Shown piece by piece: positions 20,421 through 29,033 of a DNA stretch of 64,000 nt (positions within the stretch are counted from its first letter, which is position 1; every line of letters starts with the position of its first letter). The notes beneath the pieces are model-generated. The model was not told where the DNA came from and searched no databases. It was given only the letters and a program-made list of their open reading frames with translations. A program made the translations under genes and the position numbers. The DNA lies in the NCBI RefSeq assembly GCF_030676415.1, contig NZ_JAUUTW010000007.1, forward strand, positions 124,001 to 188,000. Reading direction: 5' to 3'. The stretch is from Peribacillus frigoritolerans (GTDB lineage Bacteria > Bacillota > Bacilli > Bacillales > DSM-1321).

Positions 20421-20984
20421 TCATTCACCTGTAAATTTATAATTGAATTCTTTGACCGGCCAATATCGAACATCCACTTTACCGACAACATTTTCAACCG
20501 GTATATAACCAAAGTGACGGCTGTCAGCACTTTCAAGACGATTATCACCCATGACAAAAAGCTTGCCCTCCGGAACTTTGGTCATGTCCGTCAATTCTTT
20601 TAATGTAAAATCACCCGTAAAATCCTGTCCTGGGAAACCTTCCTTGAATTTCTCAAGATAAGGCTCATCCACTTTCTCACCATTTACGTAAAGCCAATCA
20701 TCTTTATAACGAATTCGGTCACCTGCGATCCCTATAACTCGCTTAACATAATCTTCTTGTGAATTCGCGTGAAAAACAATAATGTCAAAACGGTTGATAT
20801 CATGAATCTGGTAATTGATTTTATTCACGACAAGTTTATTTCCATCTTCAAGGGTCGGCTGCATCGACTTCCCTTCAACATCATAGCTTGAAAAGAGAAA
20901 TGTACGGATTAAGATGTAAATAACAAAAGCTATCATCACTGGTTTTATCCAATCGGATAAAGAATTCTTGTTTGTTTTTTCCAT
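20421..20984 (-). CDS. sipV: Type I signal peptidase (SipV/SipT-like)
   Basis: 187-residue membrane peptidase that removes signal peptides from secreted preproteins. One N-terminal membrane anchor (residues about 14-33), then the catalytic serine S40 in VEGKSMQPTL, the general base K81 in YVKRVIGIAGD, and the box GKLFVMGDNRLESADSRHFG. Short, Gram-positive, single-anchor type. The neighbour yhjE matches the B. subtilis yhjE-sipV order, hence the symbol, though by length it is nearer SipS/SipT. It probably forms a unit with yhjE (33 nt apart). Confidence 0.9.
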   Translation of the reverse strand: MEKTNKNSLSDWIKPVMIAFVIYILIRTFLFSSYDVEGKSMQPTLEDGNKLVVNKINYQIHDINRFDIIVFHANSQEDYVKRVIGIAGDRIRYKDDWLYVNGEKVDEPYLEKFKEGFPGQDFTGDFTLKELTDMTKVPEGKLFVMGDNRLESADSRHFGYIPVENVVGKVDVRYWPVKEFNYKFTGE

Positions 20985-21017
20985 CTAGTTCAACCCCTAC
21001 TACATTTATATACTAAT

Positions 21018-21632
21018 TTATTGTCCTTCTTCTCTCTTCATGCTTTTATTTAACCTGACTTCCAGTCTTTTCCCCACATACCATAGGATAAAGATGACAA
21101 TCCCGATAATGATCGTACGCACAGGCTTATGAATTAATGATACTAAATCGTAACCTACGAAGCTGATCGTAAAGATCATCACCGCTTTCCCTCCCACTAC
21201 TGCAAGTCCATATTGCAAGGGACTTACTTTTGAAAGTCCTGCCACGATATTAACGATAGCCGAAGGTGTAAAAGGGAAGCAGAGCAATATGAACAAAGGA
21301 CCGAATCCATGGCTTTCCACCCACACCATCAACCTTTGCACCTGTTTATGCTTTTGCAAAAATCGGAAAAACCTCAATTGACCATATCTTCTAATAACCA
21401 AAAAGATTAAAAAAGAACCCGCTACCGCACCAATCCAAGAAAATAAAAATCCCCACCAGAGACCAAAAGCCGTTGCATTAGCAAGCACGAACACCACTAA
21501 TGGCAAAAAGGGCAAAAAAGCTTCCAGCATCGGCAGTAAGATCCCAGGAATTGGACCGAATGAGCGATATTGCTGAATAAGTGCAGATATATTATCAAGT
21601 GTAAACCACTCTCGTATAGTATCCAAATCCAT
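21018..21632 (-). CDS. yhjE: TVP38/TMEM64 (VTT/DedA-like) membrane protein YhjE
   Basis: 204-residue membrane protein with about five helices. The central LPLVVFVLANATAFGLWWGFLFSWIG and LLCFPFTPSAIVNIVAGLS motifs are those of the VTT domain, a reentrant-loop fold thought to move lipids. The start at 21632 has GAGGGAG 6 nt upstream; an upstream ATG at 21650 has none. Physiological substrate unknown. Confidence 0.85.
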   Translation of the reverse strand: MDLDTIREWFTLDNISALIQQYRSFGPIPGILLPMLEAFLPFLPLVVFVLANATAFGLWWGFLFSWIGAVAGSFLIFLVIRRYGQLRFFRFLQKHKQVQRLMVWVESHGFGPLFILLCFPFTPSAIVNIVAGLSKVSPLQYGLAVVGGKAVMIFTISFVGYDLVSLIHKPVRTIIIGIVIFILWYVGKRLEVRLNKSMKREEGQ

Positions 21633-21924
21633 AATTATCTCCCTCGACATGCTACTATCAAAGCAGCATAAACTTATTAAAAACTGTTTATTTTAGATAT
21701 ATCACTTTCCCCTGAAATTGCAAGAATTATTATCCATATACCTTCATACTTTCCCTATCTCCGGAAAACATAATCTTGTTAACGAATATTTCTTGATTTA
21801 TCAAAACTGCTTGCATATACACTTAAAATACATTAGGATAAAAAATAGAACAAATGTTCTTTTTTTTTTACAAGGTATACATACTAATATTAAAAACGTG
21901 CTATTTTAGAAAGGAGCGGTCAAG

Positions 21925-22296
21925 ATGACCCGCATTCCAGAAGATGACCGAAATATGATTGAAAAAGCCATCTACCTCCCTATGGTTATTACAGTCTTAA
22001 ACCGGGATCTCAAGGTCATCGAAATTAGTCCGTTTAAATTAAAAAGGCCCTATTCGGAGCTAGTCGAACATATTTTAAAAGTGGTTCAAGACGAACTTGC
22101 CGAGGTACGGCGCTATTTGCGCAAGGAGAATATAAAGGTTAGTGAAATCAAACGCGATGAATCGTTCACGATGTATTGTTTTTTATATAAAGGATACGAG
22201 GAACATCATAATTATTTCAATCCCCGCCTTCGCAATAAAACCGAAGACTTGTTATGTTATTACTTTTTAGAAAAAAAACACCGTTCAAGGAAATAG
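21925..22296 (+). CDS. yhjD: YhjD-like conserved protein
   Basis: 123-residue soluble protein with no membrane segment, highly charged, with DLKVIEISPFKLKRPYSELVEHIL. Strong AAAGGAG before the ATG. Position next to yhjE, divergent, and length match B. subtilis YhjD (about 120). Function unknown; no catalytic motif. Confidence 0.7.
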   Translation: MTRIPEDDRNMIEKAIYLPMVITVLNRDLKVIEISPFKLKRPYSELVEHILKVVQDELAEVRRYLRKENIKVSEIKRDESFTMYCFLYKGYEEHHNYFNPRLRNKTEDLLCYYFLEKKHRSRK

Positions 22297-22475
22297 CGGG
22301 TTACAGGCATCCTCCATATATGTTTGCCTGTGAAATATGGGTGTTTGGAGCCTTTCCGGGAGGATACAGATGCCCTTGGATTTAAAAAAGTATGACCATT
22401 AAAAAAGCTGCCCATTTTTCCTGGCATAAAGATAAGGGATTTCAATTTTTCAGAATTAAGATCGATAAGACTCAC
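22260..22475 (-). CDS. Possible small ORF antisense to the yhjD end
   Basis: 71-codon ORF starting at GTG 22475 with an excellent AAAAGGAAG site. The product (MSLIDLNSEKLKSLIFMPGK...) has no recognised family, and its last 37 nt overlap yhjD on the other strand. It may be the intact 5' end of a decayed gene, given the broken genes beside it. Confidence 0.2.
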   Translation of the reverse strand: MSLIDLNSEKLKSLIFMPGKMGSFFNGHTFLNPRASVSSRKGSKHPYFTGKHIWRMPVTRYFLERCFFSKK

Positions 22476-22608
22476 TAACTTCCTTTTACCTGTTTGGATT
22501 TTCCATTATCATACTTTAATTGGCTAGTTCAAACCATGGATTTAGCTCTATTAAATATTACTTTTCGATCAAGCATAACCTATGTAATCAAGTGCATACT
22601 GAATACCC

Positions 22609-23202
22609 TTAATCATTTTTTGTTTTGAGATTCTTTAAATCAAAGTTATTTACATGCTCCTTGGCAAAGCTTGGAGTGACACCCTTTACTAGGAGCTTCG
22701 ACAAATCAATGATAAAGCAATCAATATCACTATCCGCTGCAGAATGTAACACATCACTCATGATTAGCCCTGATCGATTACGGTCAACAATTCCCTGTAT
22801 CGAAAGAATGGAAATGCCTTTAGTAATCGGGATGATCGGTACGCATAAAAAGACCATACTATACTTTGTGATTGAGCTTTATCATGTGGGATAAAATGTC
22901 TGCCATGGATTTCAGATAGTTAATATCTTCTCCTGAAAACACCTTTTCCTCCTTGTCCATTACACAAAGGGACCCGAATACATTCCCTTTCAAATCCTTA
23001 AACGTCACTCCTAAGAAACCTTTTACATTTAACTGACCGGTTACTTCAAGCTCCCTTGTTATGGCATCCTTCATTAAGTTTGCTGTATGTATAGCATCGC
23101 CTTTGTTCTTCATGATTAAACGGCAGAATGTCCCTCCATATTCGGCACTGTACCTTCTGGTATAATCTCCTCTTCCCCATTATAGGAACTGAGGACTGTC
23201 AT
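22609..23202 (-). pseudogene. Decayed GAF-STAS (RsbR-like) sensor gene
   Basis: Reconstructing the minus strand from ATG 23202 (behind AGAAAGGACG) gives MTVLSSYNGEEEIIPEGT, then a GAF domain with FLGVTFKDLKGNVFGSLCVMD, then a STAS domain beginning VPIIPITKGISILSIQG. Lesions: a 1-base loss near 23130 (EGTFCRLIMKNKG resumes in another frame), a TAG near 22856, and an extra T in the run at about 22845. The STAS part also runs IDLSKL straight into GVTPSFAKEHV, lacking roughly 35 residues of the normal helix-strand middle. Intact relatives are stressosome-type input proteins; this copy cannot be functional. Confidence 0.75.
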
Positions 23203-23601
23203 CGTCCTTTCTCCCCTTTTTGTTACATAAGCCCTTTGCACAATTAGCTCCTTACTTATACTATTCGTCAATACATTTTAGAGTCAGCACAACGTTTTTG
23301 CAAAAGATTGTTATAAACCTTCATTAGAAGAAATAGAGAATAACATCCACTATCTTATTTGAGAGACAAGTTAGGCTTAATCAGTAAATTTGAGGATTTA
23401 TCGTGACGGGATGTTTCAAATGTGGTTAAGAATAAACTGATATTGTTTTTAATTGGAACTTTATCAGCAAATGATTTTCCATCGAATAAATTTGAATTGT
23501 TGAACTACACTACATATAAATATTCTAAAAACATTTAATTATATCCAAACATAGTATATATATGGTGTACAATTTATTAGAACTAAATAGCGGGAAATAT
23601 T
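23203..23601. other. AT-rich intergenic region, no gene seen
   Basis: About 400 bp with stops in all frames. It must contain the former promoter of the GAF-STAS gene; no clear signals or repeats were found. Confidence 0.4.
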
Positions 23602-23835
23602 TTGTCTAAACTCAGAAAGTCGATATTGATTTCGAAAACTTTGTTATGTATTTATCCAGAAGAAATACATAACAAAGTAGACGGAAAGTACAAGACCTCT
23701 CCCGAAGAGTTAGTGGAAAGAGATAATAAGGGTTATATAGAGACAGAAATTATACATCGGGGTCAGAAAAAGAGAAAAGTTCCAAAACGTATAAATCTTT
23801 ATACCCTCATATTGATTTACGGCATGTCGCCTTAA
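23602..23835 (+). CDS. Hypothetical ORF, possibly a gene fragment
   Basis: 77 codons from a TTG with only GCGGGAAA as a weak ribosome-binding site. The middle (DGKYKTSPEELVERDNKGYIETEIIHRG) looks protein-like and hydrophilic, but no family is recognised and the C-terminus turns hydrophobic and stops abruptly. It lies inside a zone of decayed genes, so it may be a remnant. Confidence 0.25.
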   Translation: MSKLRKSILISKTLLCIYPEEIHNKVDGKYKTSPEELVERDNKGYIETEIIHRGQKKRKVPKRINLYTLILIYGMSP

Positions 23836-23889
23836 ATAATGATGTACGGGTGCTTATGAAGTACTGTCAAAATAAAGATGGGGGAAATT

Positions 23890-24154
23890 ATGAAGAAGAG
23901 TAGCTTTGTAATAAATTCTATACTTGGATATATTGCAATAGGAGTATTCGTTATCGGTTATATTAAAAGTATACCGGTATAACTATACAATTCTAGGTTT
24001 TGAAGTCGATCACATTATTCTTATATTAGGAACTTCTTTCATTTTTGGGTATATATATTACCTTGAAAAGCAATTAACAATCCCCAAAAAGGCACTTTTT
24101 ATTGGGGGAACATGTTTTTTTATCACTTTAATAGGTAGTTTCATTTTAGAATGA
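23890..24154 (+). pseudogene. Small membrane protein gene broken by a frameshift
   Basis: An ATG with GGGGGAAATT upstream opens MKKSSFVINSILGYIAIGVF and stops after 30 codons (TAA at 23980). Shifting by +1 continues as NYTILGFEVDHIILILG... to a TGA at 24152-24154, with two more hydrophobic segments and the link YYLEKQLTIPKKA. Joined, they make an approximately 88-residue protein with three membrane helices, so one indel near 23975 explains both parts. The family is not recognised. Confidence 0.5.
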
Positions 24155-24385
24155 TTTTGCAATAATGAAATTTAGCATTCTCTCCATTGTAATCCTATTT
24201 TTAATTGAATCACCTCTATTCCTGAACCATTTGAGAGAAGAAGTCTGTACAAATTTCAAGTAATTTTAGATCTTATGATACATATATTTAAACTGTATGC
24301 AGCTAACTTCTACAGATCCAGAAAATTATTGTAAAGACGATGAAGGTATATACTAAATTATCCTAATAAGGCAAAAGGTGGAGAT

Positions 24386-24436
24386 ATGTTGAATATCGAT
24401 GGTTTGTCAAAGAAGACTTTGAAAATTTATGGATGA
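24386..24436 (+). other. 16-codon ORF with strong RBS, followed by a terminator
   Basis: AAAGGTGGAGAT precedes ATG 24386, which runs 16 codons to TGA 24434-24436; a perfect-palindrome terminator starts 20 nt later. It looks like the 5' end of a gene whose body was deleted, or a leader peptide. No family is recognisable. Confidence 0.3.
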
Positions 24437-24455
24437 GTTATTTGGAGATTAATTC

Positions 24456-24489
24456 GAAAGCCCTTCTCATATGAGAAGGGCTTTCGTTA
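24456..24489 (+). terminator. Loop-poor perfect palindrome terminator
   Basis: GAAAGCCCTTCTCAT (24456-24470) is followed immediately by its reverse complement (24471-24485), then GTTAT. A stem of 13 bp with a minimal loop; U-tract weak. AGAAGGGCTTGCTTTAATTTTG at 24520 repeats part of it. Confidence 0.5.
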
Positions 24490-24595
24490 TGCCTTAAACC
24501 CTTTTGCTAAAGAAAGCATTGAAATATAAGAAGGGCTTGCTTTAATTTTGAATGAATCCCGTTTGCATTCTTCTATGATTATCCCTGAAACCCCT

Positions 24596-25159
24596 CTACC
24601 GTGGTATATACATTGACTTTACCTCTGAAGCCTTTGCCCCATTTGCTTCGGTGAACAGATAGAATGATTTCCTCTTTGTTTCCTCAATCCTCTGGATCAA
24701 TTTCGTTTTTAAAAAAGATGTCCGGTGCAGCTGGTTTTCGAAAGAACTGCATGATACTTCTATATCGATGGTTTGTCTATTCCTGAATGTGATGGTTGTA
24801 TGTTTGGAATCCAGGCGATCATAGGATACCACATGCTCATGTGATAACCAGATGCATTGAGGACGCAACGGAGATGTAGTGGGAAAGAAGAAAATCGAAC
24901 TGGTCGGATCAATCGCAATAGGCGCTTTATGTGTGATGTTTATGAGCTGTTTCGTGCCTCGCTTGCGTCCTTCATAACTTGATCCGAAGAACTCACAGCT
25001 TTTCTTTATTATTTCCATAGGTTTAAACGGGGAGATGAACTCGTCCTCCATTTCAACGATGCGGGCATATATTTTACTGCCGTAATTAATTGGCGAAACC
25101 ATTAGTGTATGTGGCGTGATTTCGTATTCCTCGATGATACCCTGATTATTTTCCTTCAT
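24596..25159 (-). CDS. comK: Competence transcription factor ComK
   Basis: Master activator of DNA-uptake genes. The 187-residue protein keeps the family landmarks: EYEITPHTLMV near the start, KSCEFFGSSYEGRKRGT (residues about 49-65), ITHKAPIAIDPTSSIFFFPT, SPLRPQCIWLSHEHV and SFENQLHRTSFLKTKLIQRI. It aligns end to end with B. subtilis ComK (192) except for a divergent last 20 residues. GAGGTGG precedes the ATG. AT-rich sequence upstream includes an AAAA-N4-TTTT element at 25345-25356, near but not equal to a ComK half-box (AAAA-N5-TTTT). The IDEAL-domain gene upstream and divergent matches yhzC in B. subtilis. The gene appears intact. Confidence 0.9.
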   Translation of the reverse strand: MKENNQGIIEEYEITPHTLMVSPINYGSKIYARIVEMEDEFISPFKPMEIIKKSCEFFGSSYEGRKRGTKQLINITHKAPIAIDPTSSIFFFPTTSPLRPQCIWLSHEHVVSYDRLDSKHTTITFRNRQTIDIEVSCSSFENQLHRTSFLKTKLIQRIEETKRKSFYLFTEANGAKASEVKSMYIPR

Positions 25160-25479
25160 TTTTAATCCACCTCTTCCTCATTGCTAAACACCGCTTTTAC
25201 TTGACCAAAGCTTATCCTCTTAATTGCTTGAACCCTTCCATTCCCCATTGTCCAAGAAGAGTGAAGGGAGATAGTAAATGTATGTTAAATTACTCACTAT
25301 AATAGCACAACCCTTAAACATAAAAAGCAAGTTCACAAAAAATTAAAAATTCTTTTATAAAGTGGCTTTTTCGTCATTTAAACGACACATTCTCTATTAG
25401 GATTTAAATTTTTTAAATTTTCAGTTGATTTTATCCGCTCAAATCCATATAATAATAAAAAGGGTCAGGGGTGGTAACT
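25160..25479. promoter_or_regulatory. Divergent comK / IDEAL-gene control region
   Basis: 320 bp, very AT-rich, between divergent comK and the IDEAL-domain gene. Notable are A- and T-tracts at 25337-25356 and TTTAAATTTTTTAAATTTTC at 25404-25423, the sort of sequence ComK and AbrB bind. No perfect pair of ComK boxes was found, and no promoter could be assigned with confidence. Confidence 0.4.
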
Positions 25480-25716
25480 TTGAAAAATGAAAAATCTTAT
25501 TCAGAGTCAGTGAAGTCCTTATCAATGAGCGAAATGAAAAACGATGCCGTGGTTCAGGAAATGTTAATTGATATGATTATTCAGGAAGCCGTCCTTACTA
25601 CCAAAAAGAATATCCTTGCAAAACAAATCGATGAAGCCTTGGATATGAAAAACAAACCTTTATTCTTAAAACTAAGTTCTGAAATGAACGTTTTACTAAA
25701 ACAGTTTGGAAATTAA
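25480..25716 (+). CDS. yhzC: IDEAL-domain protein (YhzC-like)
   Basis: 78-residue protein whose C-terminal half LAKQIDEALDMKNKPLFLKLSSEMN is an IDEAL domain, named after its conserved I-D-E-A-L core. Start: AGGGGTGG at 25467-25474 suits TTG 25480; a GTG at 25471 falls inside that site. IDEAL proteins are small and soluble; in ComK biology, IDEAL-type sequences resemble the MecA-interacting tails. Position beside comK supports YhzC. Function unproven. Confidence 0.75.
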   Translation: MKNEKSYSESVKSLSMSEMKNDAVVQEMLIDMIIQEAVLTTKKNILAKQIDEALDMKNKPLFLKLSSEMNVLLKQFGN

Positions 25717-25750
25717 AATGCATGACTAAAAAACAGCCTAATGATCAAAA

Positions 25751-25776
25751 AAGCCTCCCATAATGTTGGGAGGCTT
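25751..25776. terminator. Bidirectional terminator, IDEAL gene and YitT-family gene
   Basis: AAGCCTCCCA (25751-25760) with TGGGAGGCTT (25767-25776), 6-nt loop, A-run before and T-run after; lies between convergent genes. Confidence 0.85.
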
Positions 25777-25788
25777 TTCTAATTATCA

Positions 25789-26598
25789 TCACTCTTTATG
25801 AAACATCCCCATGACCTCGGCTGTTTCGGTTATATTGACAAAAGCATTCGGATCCACTTCTTTTATCATCGTTTTTACATCGGTTAACTGATAACGTGTA
25901 ATGACTGTCATCATTACTTTACTCTTTTCTCCTGAATATGCACCTTCACCATCCATGACTGTAATTCCGCGATATAGGTTGGTCAGGAGCTTATTTTTCA
26001 TTTCATCACTCTTTTTGGTAACGATCATCAATGTTAATTTAATGTGATTGGAATGGATCGTATCAATCACCTTTCCTGCTGCATAAATGGAAATCAGCGT
26101 ATATAATGCAGCATCCCACCCAAAGATGAAGCCTGAGATAACCACCACAACTGCATTCATCACCGAAAGCAATGTACCAAGTGGAAAGTCGCTCTTCTTA
26201 GCCAATAGCATGGCAATGATATCAAAACCGCCCGAAGACCCCGAAGCACGAAAGATGATGCCTATACCGAACCCCGATATGATTCCGCCAAATAAAGAAG
26301 ACAAAATCGGTTCAGTGGATATTCCGTGAACAGGAATGAGGTATAAACTGACCGAAATCACGACAACTGATAATATCGTATAGGTGATAAAGCGTCTCCC
26401 TAATTTCAGGTATCCAAGAATCAGCAATGGCAGGTTCAACATAAAATTCAATATCCCTGTGTTGACTGGGGTAATGATTCCGAACATAATCGCAAGTCCA
26501 CTAAGTCCGCTGCTTAAAATTAAATGAGGTATCAAAAATAAGTTGTAGGCTACTGCAACAAGCACTGAGCCTAAAGTGATGAAAAGTACATTATACAT
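25789..26598 (-). CDS. YitT family membrane protein (DUF161 + DUF2179)
   Basis: 269 residues: five to six N-terminal helices (LSSGLSGLAIMFG, RASGSSGGFDIIAMLLAKK signatures) and a soluble C-terminal DUF2179 domain (residues about 205-262, KVMMTVITRYQLTDVKTMIKEVDPNAFVNI). Bacilli carry several paralogues (YitT, YpjC, YvjA, YqfU, YxkD); which one this is was not resolved. Putative transporter or sensor of unknown substrate. AAGGAG before the ATG; single gene. Confidence 0.85.
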   Translation of the reverse strand: MYNVLFITLGSVLVAVAYNLFLIPHLILSSGLSGLAIMFGIITPVNTGILNFMLNLPLLILGYLKLGRRFITYTILSVVVISVSLYLIPVHGISTEPILSSLFGGIISGFGIGIIFRASGSSGGFDIIAMLLAKKSDFPLGTLLSVMNAVVVVISGFIFGWDAALYTLISIYAAGKVIDTIHSNHIKLTLMIVTKKSDEMKNKLLTNLYRGITVMDGEGAYSGEKSKVMMTVITRYQLTDVKTMIKEVDPNAFVNITETAEVMGMFHKE

Positions 26599-26689
26599 AT
26601 CCGATCTCCTTAAAACGAACTGGGAATTTAATTTATTATAGTAGAGAACCTAAGATTTTTAAAAATAATAGTTTTTTCTGAAACTTTCC

Positions 26690-26721
26690 AAAAAAAAAAG
26701 CCAGCTGGTTTTCAGCTGGCT
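26690..26721 (-). terminator. Terminator of the M48 peptidase gene
   Basis: Minus-strand AGCCAGCTG (26721-26713) with CAGCTGGCT (26707-26699) then nine Us; ends 1 nt before the stop codon of the gene. Confidence 0.85.
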
Positions 26722-26722
26722 T

Positions 26723-27988
26723 TCAATCACCCTTTGTATCTGCATTTTCAACTGTTGAAATCCGCTCAAGCATGGTTGGATGGGAATATCGCAGCCATTT
26801 AACCAGGAATGGTGGGTTGACCTGACTCAAACCCGACCTCGTGAGTTCCTGGAACGTCGTGATAGCTGATTCTTTATCCCCGGTCATTTCAATGGCATAA
26901 CGGTCAGCCCTTGTTTCTTGATATCTGGAAACATAATTGGACAGCGGACTTGAAGCAAAGAGCAGCACGGACGTTATTAAGAGAAATAATGGAAGAGAAG
27001 AAATGCTGTCAACCGAACGGACCTTTAACAGATCGCCCCAGCGTCTAATAATAAAATTCATGATTTTCGATGTCAGCCACAAACCGATTAAAGTCAGTCC
27101 TAAATAACCTGCAATCCCTATATAAATGTGCTTTTCCACATAATGAGCCATTTCATGAGCCATGATAAAAAGGATTTCATCTTCTTTCAGTTTGTTCAGG
27201 GTCGTATCCCAAAGGACTATTCTTGAGTTGGAACCTATACCGGTCACGTATGCATTCAAGGCATTTGTCTTTTCCGCCATATTTACTTCATACACGTGTT
27301 CAGCCGGAATTTCAGCCTGTGAGGCAAGTGCCAATATTTCCGTTTCCAGTTCTTTATTTTTGAGCGGATAGAATTCATTATACAGCGGATCGATCAATAC
27401 AGGCTGAACAAACATCAGGAACAAGGTAAATGGAATGGACAACATCCAAGCATAGAGCCACCACTTCTTCACACTTTTCTTCATTAACCAATATAAAACG
27501 GAAACGATGATGAACATCATCCCAAAATTCACCCAGAATTCGATGACTCCATCCTTCATCCACGAAGTGAAACTTTGTGTACTTATTTGGTAACTCTTGC
27601 TCATCCGATATCCAATGAAACTGATTGGAAACAGTGCCAGGTAAGAAATAACGGAGAGCCAGAATAAGTAAATGCCCGTTCTGATCACTTTCCGTCTCGA
27701 GACTGCCATTGACGATTTTTCGAATACTTTTGAAAAACCAAATAATAAAATGAAGAAATACAGCAGCCATTCATATGGCGTGGATACGAAAAAAATAAAA
27801 TTCCGCAGTTCTGAATACTCTTCGCTAAGCTTTAGTTCCCTTGCATTCAGGAATGTTGCAGGATCTGCTGCAGTTCCACGCAAAGCTTCGGGAATGGAGG
27901 TATCAGCTCCATAAAAAATATACCAATACATCGCTGCTGCATAAAGGATATATAATAGAATCGCTCTTCCAGCCCATTTTCTTACCAT
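26723..27988 (-). CDS. yhfN: M48 (Ste24-type) zinc metallopeptidase YhfN
   Basis: 421-residue integral membrane peptidase. An N-terminal CAAX-prenyl-peptidase-like region has about five helices; the zinc site is HEMAH within FIMAHEMAHYVEKH (around residue 280) plus a downstream glutamate in ETRADRYAIEMTG, and NALNAYVTGIG precedes the HExxH. Length agrees with B. subtilis YhfN (about 426). It probably cleaves membrane or misfolded proteins, active site on the cytosolic or membrane face. Monocistronic. Confidence 0.88.
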   Translation of the reverse strand: MVRKWAGRAILLYILYAAAMYWYIFYGADTSIPEALRGTAADPATFLNARELKLSEEYSELRNFIFFVSTPYEWLLYFFILLFGFSKVFEKSSMAVSRRKVIRTGIYLFWLSVISYLALFPISFIGYRMSKSYQISTQSFTSWMKDGVIEFWVNFGMMFIIVSVLYWLMKKSVKKWWLYAWMLSIPFTLFLMFVQPVLIDPLYNEFYPLKNKELETEILALASQAEIPAEHVYEVNMAEKTNALNAYVTGIGSNSRIVLWDTTLNKLKEDEILFIMAHEMAHYVEKHIYIGIAGYLGLTLIGLWLTSKIMNFIIRRWGDLLKVRSVDSISSLPLFLLITSVLLFASSPLSNYVSRYQETRADRYAIEMTGDKESAITTFQELTRSGLSQVNPPFLVKWLRYSHPTMLERISTVENADTKGD

Positions 27989-28187
27989 GATGCCCCTCCT
28001 TAAACGAATCTCCCTCTTAATAGTTTAATCCAAAATGGACAGGTTAGAACCGCATTTCCCTTCTATATTATTTATTCCTTTAAACCTTCTTCATTTTTAT
28101 TTTTTATTCTTGGATTATCAACCTTAAGAGTTCACAGAATGCACCTTCAGTCAAAAATGTACTTTCATGGACATACGAGGAGGCGGA

Positions 28188-28265
28188 ATGATGTATATGC
28201 AGAAACATAAAAAAACGGCTGGGAGGTTTAAGGTAACGACGAATTTGTCCCTTTGCCGCCACTAA
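28188..28265 (+). CDS. 25-residue candidate microprotein with its own terminator
   Basis: GAGGAGGCG lies 3 nt before ATG 28188 and 6 nt before a second ATG at 28191. The ORF encodes a basic peptide starting MMYMQKHKKTAGRFKVTTNL and stops at 28265. Only 3 nt later starts a strong intrinsic terminator. RBS, ORF and terminator in tight order suggest a real transcript. No homologue is known to me; it may instead be a gene remnant. Confidence 0.4.
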   Translation: MMYMQKHKKTAGRFKVTTNLSLCRH

Positions 28266-28268
28266 TTG

Positions 28269-28299
28269 CTTTGATGAAAATCGTTTCATCAAAGTTTTT
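28269..28299 (+). terminator. Strong plus-strand terminator
   Basis: CTTTGATGAAA (28269-28279) with TTTCATCAAAG (28284-28294), 4-nt loop, followed by TTTTTGG. No long plus-strand gene precedes it, which is the main support for the short ORF at 28188. Confidence 0.75.
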
Positions 28300-28377
28300 G
28301 GAATGTGAATTAGATAAAGAATCCGTGTAAAGGCCATTTATGAAAGAAGCCGATTAAAGGAAGGCGGGCCTGAGTTG

Positions 28378-29033
28378 TCATCCCCTCATCCCGCTATTTT
28401 GAAAACTATACAAAAGTGCCATAAGCTCCGGTCGATTATTAACATTCAGTTTTCTGTAAATACTACCGTGCCGATGGATAGAAAAAGTTTTTTTGTAATT
28501 TGCTGATTCGTTTCGCCTTGTATTAGCAGGGGAAGCAGCTCATACTCTCGTTTAGAAAAGGCCCACAATTTTTCTATTGCCTTATCCAAAGTTACTGGTG
28601 ATCTTTCAACATCCTGCTGTAGCTTCTTCATTAAAATTGATTTAAATGAGGCAGGATAAACTATCTGACCGTTGGCACATTGACGGATTGCCGACACGAC
28701 AGCACTTGTTTCATTCCGCCATCCTGTAACACATAACCTGCAGCACCATGGCATATGGCTTCGATAAGATAATGATCTTCTGAATAAGCAGTAAAAATGA
28801 GGAAAGGAGTGGATGGATGGTTTTCCTTTAGGATTGGCATGACTTCCTGTCCAACTTCCCTGATGACCGGGCATCAATAAGAATAACATCTGGCATGACT
28901 AATGATGGATGATCGGAATCAAGAACTTCCATTCTTTCCTAGTTACCCCTATGTCCTTAATGTCTTCTTCTTTTTCGATGATTCCCTCAAGTCCTCCCTG
29001 ACCACCATATATCATTAGCTTAATCGACTTCAT
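28378..29033 (-). pseudogene. Frameshifted NarL/FixJ-type response regulator
   Basis: From ATG 29033 the minus strand reads MKSIKLMIYGGQGGLEGIIE, then jumps frame near 28945 to EVLDSDHPSLVMPDVILIDA. It returns near 28850 as GQEVMPILKENHPSTPFLIFTAYSEDHY...VLQDGGMKQVL, shifts near 28700 to SAIRQCANGQIVYP...LWAFSKREYELLPLLIQGETNQQI, and shifts again near 28455 to SIYRKLNVNNRPELMALL before TGA. So there are a receiver domain and a LuxR-type HTH with at least four frame breaks. The original length of about 215 residues fits the family. No partner kinase is nearby. The receiver also lacks the usual early acidic pair (YGG instead of DD). Confidence 0.8.

Noticed and set aside
25337-25423. ComK-box pair upstream of comK
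   Set aside because: Only AAAA-N4-TTTT and loose AT tracts are present; no pair with N5 and 8, 18 or 31 bp spacing, so not called as a site.
27378-27770. 130-codon ORF on the same strand as yhfN, other frame
   Set aside because: Fully inside yhfN, whose frame has conserved metallopeptidase motifs.
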